Assembly: GCA_903904495.1 (NCBI GenBank)
Contig: CAIVCU010000304.1
Coordinates: 1 to 5,155 of the forward strand
DNA: 5,155 bases
Source: an uncultured Chlorobiaceae bacterium
GTDB taxonomy: Bacteria; Bacteroidota; Chlorobiia; Chlorobiales; Chlorobiaceae
Direction: 5' to 3'
Under the pieces are notes generated by a model. It was not told where the DNA came from. It was given only the letters and a program-made list of their open reading frames with translations, and did not search any database. Made by a program: the position numbers and the translations under genes. This document shows positions 1 to 4,899 of this stretch, one piece after another (the stretch's first letter is position 1; each line of letters begins with the position of its first letter).

Positions 1-388
1 AACAATCAACGTTACCCTTAATGCGTTTAGGTATGCCTGTCAGTGAGGTCAGCAGGTTGTTATTGCAATCAAAATCTCCTTGAACATCTTTAGGGGCGCC
101 TTCGAGTGAGGTGAGCTGATTGTGAGAACAATCAAAATTGTCAACGTTCTGAGGGGCGCCTTCGAGTATGGTTAGCTGGTTATCTGAACACGAAAAATCA
201 CCGCCAACCTGATGAGGCGATCCTTCGAGAGTTGTCAGGAGGTTTCCCGAACAATTGAAATTACCCTCCACTACTTCAGGGCAGCCTTCGAGTGAAGTTA
301 ATCCCTTATGTGAACAATCTATGTCGCCTTTGCCATCATGGTTGCCCATGACATCTTTGAAGGTTAGTGCTTGTATTTTTTTGGTCAT
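1..388 (-). CDS. Leucine-rich-repeat-like protein, N-terminal part (runs off left edge)
   Basis: This gene is read on the minus strand from an ATG at 388-386, and 129 complete codons are visible before the window edge. After about 21 leading residues (MTKKIQALTF...) the protein becomes a run of 21-residue repeats of the form C-S-x-N-x-L-T-S-L-E-G-x-P-x-x-V-x-G-D-F-x. The repeat cysteines are at residues 25, 46, 67, 87, 108 and 129. This pattern resembles short bacterial and phage leucine-rich repeats, which usually form a solenoid used for protein binding. The start is supported by an AGAGGAA Shine-Dalgarno at 398-404, 9 nt upstream. No signal peptide or membrane helix is visible in the N-terminus, so a cytoplasmic location is inferred. 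The gene lies 75 nt downstream of phoU on the same strand, without a clear terminator between them, so read-through from the phosphate operon is possible. The partner and function are unknown, and the C-terminal part is not visible. Confidence 0.8.
   Translation of the reverse strand, partial: MTKKIQALTFKDVMGNHDGKGDIDCSHKGLTSLEGCPEVVEGNFNCSGNLLTTLEGSPHQVGGDFSCSDNQLTILEGAPQNVDNFDCSHNQLTSLEGAPKDVQGDFDCNNNLLTSLTGIPKRIKGNVDC
2..328 (-). repeat. 63-bp imperfect tandem repeats encoding LRR-like units
   Basis: Five repeat cores are visible as ccttcgag or close variants starting at 36, 99, 159, 222 and 285 on the plus strand. Their spacing is 63, 60, 63 and 63 bp. All units stay in frame, and each encodes one 21-residue protein repeat, except the unit between cysteines 67 and 87, which is one codon shorter. 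The strongest similarity is over the L-T-S-L-E-G-x-P segment. The array probably continues past the left edge. Confidence 0.85.
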
Positions 389-413
389 TTTTCAGGGTTC
401 CTCTGATCAATAC

Positions 414-443
414 ATGTTAACTAAAATTTGGATTTAACGTCAT
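414..443 (-). promoter_or_regulatory. Weak candidate promoter for the LRR-like gene
   Basis: On the minus strand, ATGACG (443-438) and TAACAT (419-414) are separated by 18 bp. Each matches the sigma-70 -35 or -10 consensus at four of six positions. Initiation would fall near 407, just upstream of the AGAGGAA Shine-Dalgarno at 404-398. The match is poor enough to occur by chance. The rest of the 75-nt phoU to LRR gap (389-463) has no strong hairpin followed by a T-run, so no terminator is called after phoU. Confidence 0.2.
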
Positions 444-463
444 TGCACACCTCTCCCAGTGGT

Positions 464-1150
464 TTACTTATTAAGAGATTCGAGAAGGTTTTCATAGAAA
501 TCACCTTTGTGGCGGACGATTTCACCAGTTACGAGATAAATGACTTCGCGGGCAATCCTGGTAGCGTGATCGGCCATTCGCTCGATATACCTTGAGATAC
601 TCAGTGCTGCTATGAGTTCGTCAACATTGGCTTCCGGGCTTTTCATCAACTTTGTCACCTTTTTAAAAGCAGCACGATGCATCACATCGATCTCTTCATC
701 AAGGGCACAGACTTCGTCAGCAAGGTTGCGGTCTTTTGAGACAAAGGCCTCAATCGAGCGTTTTACCATTACACCGGCTTGCACTCCCATGGTTTCGAAC
801 TCAAACGATTCGAGCATTTCGGGACTGATTTCGGGCATACGTTCAATGATATGAACGGCCAGGTCGCCGATGCGTTCAAGATCGTCGTTGATCTTCATAA
901 TGGTGACTATGGTACGGAGATCCCGGGCGACCGGCTGCTGGAGGGCAAGGAAAGCCAGACAGCGCTCCTCAAGGTCAACCTCAGCCAAATCAATTTCATT
1001 ATCAACAATCTTGATCTGGCGAGCACTCTCTACGTCCTGATGTTTTATAGCATTCAGAGAGAGAAAGAAATTCTGCGACACTTTTTCGGAGAGTTGAACA
1101 AGAATCTGTGACAGTTCTCTTATAAGCTCATGGACCGGTCGTTCTGACAT
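464..1150 (-). CDS. phoU: Phosphate signalling regulator PhoU
   Basis: PhoU is a cytoplasmic all-helical protein. In well-studied bacteria it links the PstSCAB transporter to the PhoR kinase and keeps the Pho regulon off when phosphate is plentiful. The protein is 228 residues, close to the usual family length. It shows the expected two-fold helical-bundle arrangement. The first repeat carries the acidic metal-cluster motif D-D-L-E-R-I-G-D at residues 89-96, and the second carries the equivalent R-Y-I-E-R-M-A-D-H at 187-195. The gene follows pstB by 18 nt, as expected for the last gene of a pst operon. No Shine-Dalgarno is visible before its ATG (the upstream bases are ACTACTCCT), so translation may depend on ribosomes arriving from pstB. 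The stop is TAA. No phoB or phoR is present in the window, so the signalling partner cannot be named from this sequence. Confidence 0.96.
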   Translation of the reverse strand: MSERPVHELIRELSQILVQLSEKVSQNFFLSLNAIKHQDVESARQIKIVDNEIDLAEVDLEERCLAFLALQQPVARDLRTIVTIMKINDDLERIGDLAVHIIERMPEISPEMLESFEFETMGVQAGVMVKRSIEAFVSKDRNLADEVCALDEEIDVMHRAAFKKVTKLMKSPEANVDELIAALSISRYIERMADHATRIAREVIYLVTGEIVRHKGDFYENLLESLNK

Positions 1151-1168
1151 AGGAGTAGTCTGGTTTCG

Positions 1169-2029
1169 TTAGCTGAATCTTCCGGTTATATAGTCTTCCG
1201 TGATCGGGTCTTTCGGGTTGGTGAAGAGCTGCGCTGTCGGCGCATGTTCGACCAGCACCCCTTCGTAAAAAAACAGGGTGGAATCCGACACCCTCGATGC
1301 CTGCTGCATGTTGTGCGTGACGATCATAATGGTATAACTGCCGCGCAACTCCTGGATCAAGTCTTCGATTTTTGCAGTAGCTTTCGGGTCAAGCGCCGAG
1401 GTCGGTTCATCGAGGAGAAGAACCTCCGGCTCAACGGCAAGCGTGCGGGCTACGCATAACCGCTGCTGCTGGCCACCGCTCAGACCGAGAGCGTTTTTGT
1501 CAAGCCGGTCGCATACCTCGTCCCATATCGCAGCCTTGCGGAGGCTTCGCTCGACAATTTCCATCAGCTGCTTTTTGTCATTCATGCCATGCAGTCGGGG
1601 GCCGTAAGCTATGTTGTCGAAAATGGATTTCGGAAAAGGGTTGGGTTTCTGGAAGACCATTCCCACCTTTTTGCGCAGCAGCACCTCATCGGTGAATTTA
1701 CCGTAGATGTCGTCACCGTCAAAGAGCAAAGTGCCGGAGGTGTGGCAGCTTGGAATGAGGTCGTTCATACGGTTGATGGCCCGTAAAAAGGTGCTCTTGC
1801 CGCAGCCGCTTGGTCCGATAATGGCGGTTACATATTTCGAGAGAATATCGGCACTGACTTTTTTGACGGCTTCAAATTCACCGTAGTAGACTGAAAACTC
1901 TTTAGCCGAAATATGTGCGGTTCCCCCACCGGTCACTGTTTTTCGTGCAGGCGGGAGATAAATATCCCTTTTTGCTTTCTGTGCCGGCGCACTGTGCGAA
2001 CTTTCCCGGGCATCAGCTGTCATGAGCAT
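1169..2029 (-). CDS. pstB: Phosphate ABC transporter ATP-binding protein PstB
   Basis: PstB is the ATPase that powers phosphate import through the PstC-PstA channel on the cytoplasmic side of the inner membrane. All ABC motifs are intact in the 286-residue product: Walker A GPSGCGKST at 72-80, Q-loop Q127 (VFQKPNPFP), signature LSGGQQQR at 183-190, Walker B VLLLDEPT at 203-210, D-loop SALD at 211-214 and switch histidine H239. The PNPFPKSIFDNI segment is typical of PstB. The protein carries about 30 more N-terminal residues than E. coli PstB (257 residues); this tail is polar, rich in Ala, Ser and Lys, and of unknown role. Two in-frame ATGs compete as start, at 2029 and 2023. The second is better spaced from the AAGGA Shine-Dalgarno, so the true protein may be two residues shorter. 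The gene begins 6 nt after the pstA stop, which suggests translational coupling. Confidence 0.97.
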   Translation of the reverse strand: MLMTADARESSHSAPAQKAKRDIYLPPARKTVTGGGTAHISAKEFSVYYGEFEAVKKVSADILSKYVTAIIGPSGCGKSTFLRAINRMNDLIPSCHTSGTLLFDGDDIYGKFTDEVLLRKKVGMVFQKPNPFPKSIFDNIAYGPRLHGMNDKKQLMEIVERSLRKAAIWDEVCDRLDKNALGLSGGQQQRLCVARTLAVEPEVLLLDEPTSALDPKATAKIEDLIQELRGSYTIMIVTHNMQQASRVSDSTLFFYEGVLVEHAPTAQLFTNPKDPITEDYITGRFS

Positions 2030-2032
2030 TGA

Positions 2033-2037
2033 TCCTT
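2033..2037 (-). promoter_or_regulatory. Ribosome binding site of pstB (AAGGA)
   Basis: AAGGA lies across the pstA stop codon on the minus strand. It is 3 nt from the ATG at 2029 and 9 nt from the ATG at 2023. The 9-nt spacing is closer to the usual optimum and favours the inner start. An alternative AAAAGG further upstream could serve the outer ATG, so the choice is not settled. This is the clearest Shine-Dalgarno within the pst operon. Confidence 0.6.
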
Positions 2038-3382
2038 AACCTTTTAATTTTTTGGAAATACGAGCTCGCAAGACAATCGCGGACAAATTCAATAACAGCA
2101 CAACACTGACCAGAGCGAGGACCATCCCGTACTGTACATGCCGGATTTGTGAGGCGGCTTCATGTTCACTGGCAAGATTATAGATGTTCCAGCTGAGCGC
2201 GGGTGTCGGAGAAGAAAAAACATCCGCAAGACCTATTGCCGACCCGACACTGACTGCAGCAGTAAAGATAATAGGGGCTGTCTCCCCTGCCGCCCTGCCG
2301 AGGCTGATGACTCCGCCGGTGAGAATGCCGGGCAGCGCTGCCGGAAGAATGACGGTGGCAATGGTGTTCCATTTGGTGGAACCAAGACTGAGGGATGCTT
2401 CGCGATAGGTTTTCGGTACGGCAAGGATGGCTTCTTCGGCCGCACGGATAATAGTGGGCAGAATCATAATGGCAAGCGTGAGTGCACCGGCAAGAACGCT
2501 TTTGGATTCTGAGACTTTCAGCGTATTGATGAAAAAAGCAAGACCGAACATACCGAAAACGATGCTTGGCACTCCGGCAAGAGTGCTGTTTGCGCTGCGA
2601 AGCAGGCTGTTGAAAAAGCCGGGTTTGGCATACTCGGTAAAATAGACGGCAGCAATGACTCCGAGCGGGAAAGCAAAAAGCATGGCGCCGACGGCGAGGA
2701 AAAACGTGCCCTGAATTTCAGGCCAGATGCCGCCGAAAAAGTGTGAGTCGACGGAGCTGTCGGTAATAAAGCCCCAGTAGACCGTAAACCCGGGAATAAG
2801 CATGTTCTCCAGATTTTCGCTGACGTAGGGAAACATTGGGGCAAGAGAGGTTCCCTGAAAGCCAAGAGCACGGCTGACGAAGTACTCTTTGGACATGACG
2901 TTGGGGTCGGAGTTATCCCATTTTGATTCATAGAGGAGGTCATGCACTTTTTCCTCAGCTTTTTCCCAGCGGGTCTGACCGTATTTGAATCTGGTGAGCA
3001 TTGGTGCAGGATCGCCAGGGAGCGGGCCGAGCAGTGCCTGCAGAGCGGTTTTAACCTGGGAGTATTTTTCCTTGTATTCCCTCTTTTTTTCCGGCTCCAT
3101 CTTGTCAAGCTCAGTCTCAAACCGGGTGAGCATGTCGTAGACTTTTGAGCGGTAACGGTCGGATGTGGCTATTTCGCTGGTCAGAGTCTCACTGCCGCCC
3201 CGCTTGAATTCATGGAGGAGCATTTTGCGGTGTTCGACGGTGCCGGTAAAAAATACTGCGCTGATTCCGTTGGTGACAATCGGTACAAGTACAATCAGCA
3301 ATGCCATTGCCATGACAACAATTGAACCTATGCCGAGAGCGGTAAATGAACGATCAAGTATTTTACGGGTTCCGATATTCAT
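2036..3382 (-). CDS. pstA: Phosphate ABC transporter permease PstA, enlarged form
   Basis: PstA is one of the two inner-membrane channel subunits of the phosphate importer. The 448-residue product is much longer than the E. coli type of roughly 300 residues. A first membrane helix is visible at about 14-45. It is followed by a hydrophilic, charged segment at about 46-221, probably periplasmic, including a helical Lys/Glu-rich stretch at about 80-118. The conserved permease core occupies the rest, with hydrophobic helices near 222-249, 266-288, 296-320, 344-376 and 418-440. The cytoplasmic EAA loop that contacts PstB starts at E328 (EASLSLGSTKWNTI), and GRAAGETAP at 362-370 is typical of PstA. 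The gene starts 24 nt after pstC. No Shine-Dalgarno is visible and there is no alternative in-frame start before the upstream stop. Large PstA proteins with an N-terminal extra domain are known in other bacteria, for example Pseudomonas, so this is a variant rather than a new family. Confidence 0.95.
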   Translation of the reverse strand: MNIGTRKILDRSFTALGIGSIVVMAMALLIVLVPIVTNGISAVFFTGTVEHRKMLLHEFKRGGSETLTSEIATSDRYRSKVYDMLTRFETELDKMEPEKKREYKEKYSQVKTALQALLGPLPGDPAPMLTRFKYGQTRWEKAEEKVHDLLYESKWDNSDPNVMSKEYFVSRALGFQGTSLAPMFPYVSENLENMLIPGFTVYWGFITDSSVDSHFFGGIWPEIQGTFFLAVGAMLFAFPLGVIAAVYFTEYAKPGFFNSLLRSANSTLAGVPSIVFGMFGLAFFINTLKVSESKSVLAGALTLAIMILPTIIRAAEEAILAVPKTYREASLSLGSTKWNTIATVILPAALPGILTGGVISLGRAAGETAPIIFTAAVSVGSAIGLADVFSSPTPALSWNIYNLASEHEAASQIRHVQYGMVLALVSVVLLLNLSAIVLRARISKKLKG

Positions 3383-3406
3383 AACAAGATGGCAATGATT
3401 ACTCTA

Positions 3407-4570
3407 TTATTGGCCTGAAAGAATTTTGCGCTGGCGGACAACGATGCGTTCACTGACGAGATTACTGATAAAACTGATAACAAGGAGAAGCAGGCCCATG
3501 GCAAAGAGAACATGGTAACGGGCTGATCCGGTGACCTGGTCGGCTTCACCCATGTCGCCGGCAATGGTGGCCGTCAGGGTTCTGATGGCTTCGAGATAGT
3601 TGAACCACGGCTCGGGAATATGGGATGCGTTACCCGAAGCCATCCAAACCACCATGGTTTCGCCAAGGGCACGCATGATACCGAGAATAACGGCAGCAAG
3701 AATGCCGCTGCTGGCTGCGGGGAGGATGGTTTTAATGATGGTCTCAGCGCGCGTGGCACCGAGTGCGTAACTGCCTTCGCGGATGTCTCGGCCGACTGCC
3801 TGCAGGGCGTCTTCAGAAACGCTGACAATAGTCGGCAGAGCCATGAAGCTGAGAATAATGGAGACGTTGAGAGCATTGGTGCCGGTCAGAATTTGAATGG
3901 CGTAGAGCATGGTGCCGACCTTGTAGAGGAGCAAAATGGAGATGAAGCCAAACACGATAAGCAGGAGCACATAGAGTTGCTGACGGCGCGCCGGGCCCTT
4001 GACAATGGCAGAAAGAAGATCGGCTGAGACGAGAACGGCAAGCACGAGAAATGGTGTGACAAGGATCCACCACGCCCACATCAGCATAGGGCCGCCGTTA
4101 TTCTGCAGAAGCGGGGCGAGGACGACAAGGGCAAAAAAGCCGAACGCTACTGAAGGTATGGCAGCGAGCATTTCAATCACAGGTTTTGCGTACTGACGGA
4201 TTGAAAACGGAAGAATATCGCTCAGGCATATAGCTGCGGTAACGCCCATCGGCACAGCAATCAGGGCCGAACCAAACGTTACCATCAGACTGCCGTAGAT
4301 AATGGCAAGCGCACCGAATCCGGCAGGTTGATCAGCCGGATACCAGTTTGAGCTGGTGAAGAATTCACTGAATCCACGAAGCTGGAAAAAAGGGATGGCG
4401 TCGCGAGCTACGAAGTAAAAGATAAAGAGGACAACAATGGCCACAAATGAACCAACTGCAAGGAGCAGACCTTCCCCGACTGTTTTGGAGGCTTTCTGCA
4501 ATGTGCGTTTGCGGGCGCTTACGACAAATGCATTGGTGCGGTTGTTTCCCCCGACACTCTCGTCAGCCAT
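3407..4570 (-). CDS. pstC: Phosphate ABC transporter permease PstC, with mid-protein insertion
   Basis: PstC pairs with PstA to form the phosphate channel in the inner membrane. The 387-residue product is longer than E. coli PstC (about 319). It has a basic cytoplasmic N-terminus of about 30 residues, a first membrane helix at about 33-55, and permease helices near 88-117 and 130-155. Two extra strongly hydrophobic stretches follow at about 163-190 and 199-226, joined by the basic linker KGPARRQQ. The core then resumes with helices near 235-250, 283-310 and 351-373. The EAA loop that docks on PstB starts at E265 (EGSYALGATRAETI), and MRALGETMVV at 299-308 is diagnostic of PstC. The ATG at 4570 has no Shine-Dalgarno, and the frame upstream meets a TAA without another usable start. 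It is the first gene of the operon here. pstS, often found just upstream, is absent and replaced by a divergent gene. Confidence 0.96.
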   Translation of the reverse strand: MADESVGGNNRTNAFVVSARKRTLQKASKTVGEGLLLAVGSFVAIVVLFIFYFVARDAIPFFQLRGFSEFFTSSNWYPADQPAGFGALAIIYGSLMVTFGSALIAVPMGVTAAICLSDILPFSIRQYAKPVIEMLAAIPSVAFGFFALVVLAPLLQNNGGPMLMWAWWILVTPFLVLAVLVSADLLSAIVKGPARRQQLYVLLLIVFGFISILLLYKVGTMLYAIQILTGTNALNVSIILSFMALPTIVSVSEDALQAVGRDIREGSYALGATRAETIIKTILPAASSGILAAVILGIMRALGETMVVWMASGNASHIPEPWFNYLEAIRTLTATIAGDMGEADQVTGSARYHVLFAMGLLLLVISFISNLVSERIVVRQRKILSGQ

Positions 4571-4591
4571 GAAGTTGCATAGTTTATTAAC

Positions 4592-4616
4592 AAAATCCGG
4601 TTACCCGGCTTTTTTT
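4592..4616 (+). terminator. Weak terminator-like hairpin in the pst leader
   Basis: CCGG (4597-4600), loop TTAC and CCGG (4605-4608) form a 4-bp GC stem. A run of seven T follows at 4610-4616, and the flanking AAAA at 4592-4595 could extend the stem past one mismatch. Read on the plus strand this looks like a weak intrinsic terminator that would stop transcripts running antisense to pstC. On the minus strand it would sit in the pst mRNA leader. The stem is short, so it may have no function. Confidence 0.22.
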
Positions 4617-4624
4617 GATGCCAT

Positions 4625-4653
4625 AATCTACAGGCTTTACCTTTAGAAAGCAA
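4625..4653 (-). promoter_or_regulatory. Candidate sigma-70-type promoter of the pst operon
   Basis: On the minus strand, TTGCTT (4653-4648) and TAGATT (4630-4625) are separated by 17 bp. They match the -35 consensus at three positions and the -10 consensus at four. Transcription would start near 4618 and give a leader of about 47 nt before pstC. The weak -35 match would suit an activator-dependent promoter, as is usual for phosphate-starvation operons. The AT-rich repeat block lies immediately upstream, where an activator would bind. Confidence 0.38.
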
Positions 4654-4668
4654 TGAGGCCTATGTTAC

Positions 4669-4695
4669 AAGTTTGAAACTTTTATTTGAACTTTA
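4669..4695. promoter_or_regulatory. AT-rich palindrome and repeat, candidate operator upstream of pst
   Basis: AAGTTTGAAACTT at 4669-4681 is a perfect inverted repeat with 6-bp arms around a central G. Its right part is repeated directly: TTTGAA occurs at 4672-4677 and 4685-4690, a 13-bp step, and each copy is followed by a CTTT word. On the minus strand this reads TTCAAA twice, followed by TTGTAACA about 11 bp further on. The block ends about 15 bp upstream of the candidate pst -35. Position and repeat layout fit a binding site for a phosphate-response regulator, but the words do not match the E. coli Pho box (CTGTCAT repeats), so the regulator is not identified. Confidence 0.35.
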
Positions 4696-4708
4696 ATTAT
4701 GACCTACA

Positions 4709-4722
4709 TCACTGTGAAGTGA
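4709..4722. repeat. Small inverted repeat TCACT-GTGA-AGTGA
   Basis: Perfect 5-bp arms flank a 4-nt loop. No T-run follows in either reading direction (a run of A follows on the plus strand), so it is not an intrinsic terminator. It lies between the two divergent genes and could be part of an operator, or could be chance in a short AT-rich region. Confidence 0.2.
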
Positions 4723-4818
4723 GATAAAAAAGCCTTTCAGGGATATTTGTTGAAGTGTACTTGAGTGAGATGGGTGACAACGCAGAATTCACTGGAAGTT
4801 TACAATAGGAAGAAGAGC

Positions 4819-4851
4819 ATGTCGCTCATTATCAACTACTTTAATGACTGA
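4819..4851 (+). CDS. Possible 10-codon leader ORF upstream of the PHP gene
   Basis: ATG at 4819 begins a 10-residue ORF (MSLIINYFND) ending at TGA 4849-4851. It is preceded by AGGA at 4807-4810 with 8-nt spacing, a better Shine-Dalgarno than that of any pst gene except pstB. It is in the same frame as the PHP gene but is separated from it by two stops, TGA 4849-4851 and TGA 4855-4857. It could be a translated leader peptide, the relic of an N-terminal extension cut off by stops, or chance. ORFs this short cannot be supported by sequence alone. Confidence 0.15.
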   Translation: MSLIINYFND

Positions 4852-4853
4852 AC

Positions 4854-4881
4854 TTGATACATTCGGCTGAAACCGTACAAA
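4854..4881 (+). promoter_or_regulatory. Candidate promoter of the PHP gene
   Basis: TTGATA (4854-4859, five of six match to TTGACA) and TACAAA (4876-4881, four of six match to TATAAT) are separated by 16 bp. Initiation would fall near 4888, only about 12 nt before the ATG at 4900, which fits the missing Shine-Dalgarno. TATAAA at 4885-4890 could act as an alternative -10 and would make the mRNA almost leaderless, but it lacks a good -35. An additional -10-like TACAAT is at 4801-4806. Confidence 0.3.
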
Positions 4882-4899
4882 CATTATAAAAAAAATCAG

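Larger units (their letters stand above)
4571..4899. other. Divergent intergenic control region between pstC and the PHP gene
   Basis: This stretch of about 330 nt carries no substantial gene. From left to right it holds a small GC hairpin next to a T-run, a candidate promoter for pstC, an AT-rich repeat/palindrome block, a second small hairpin, a 10-codon ORF with a good Shine-Dalgarno, and a promoter-like pair in front of the PHP gene. The word AGTGAGAT occurs at 4718-4725 and 4764-4771, and TGAAGTG at 4715-4721 and 4751-4757; such short words may be chance. No tRNA, sRNA or transposon end is recognisable. Confidence 0.7.

Noticed and set aside
2..328. CRISPR-like or satellite array
   Set aside because: The 60-63 bp periodicity is diverged, has no conserved repeat/unique spacer alternation, and keeps one reading frame with a conserved protein motif.
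255..437. 60-codon plus-strand frame over the LRR-like gene start
   Set aside because: It is antisense to the repeat array and its start, while the minus-strand repeat pattern is plainly the coding one.
779..1111. 110-codon open frame antisense to phoU
   Set aside because: It lies fully within phoU, has no Shine-Dalgarno or family motif, and follows the codon pattern of phoU.
2518..3120. 200-codon open frame inside pstA on the same strand
   Set aside because: It overlaps the well-supported pstA in another frame. Its product is rich in Ser, Arg and Pro and has no recognisable motif, so it is a shadow frame.
3620..4027. 135-codon open frame antisense to pstC
   Set aside because: Its composition (Gly, Asn, Asp and Glu rich) is the antisense image of membrane-helix codons. 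No family is recognisable.
4563..4580. Five-codon minus-strand ORF overlapping the pstC start (MQLHG)
   Set aside because: It has no Shine-Dalgarno and is too short to distinguish from chance. An out-of-frame overlap of this size is common.
4663..4700. Canonical E. coli-type Pho box
   Set aside because: The repeats do not match CTGTCAT with regular 11-bp spacing; one step is 13 bp. It is kept only as an unidentified operator candidate.
4844..4870. Eight-codon ORF MTELDTFG overlapping the end of the 10-codon ORF
   Set aside because: It has no Shine-Dalgarno of its own. I considered it as a frameshifted start of the PHP gene, but nothing in the sequence supports a frameshift there.
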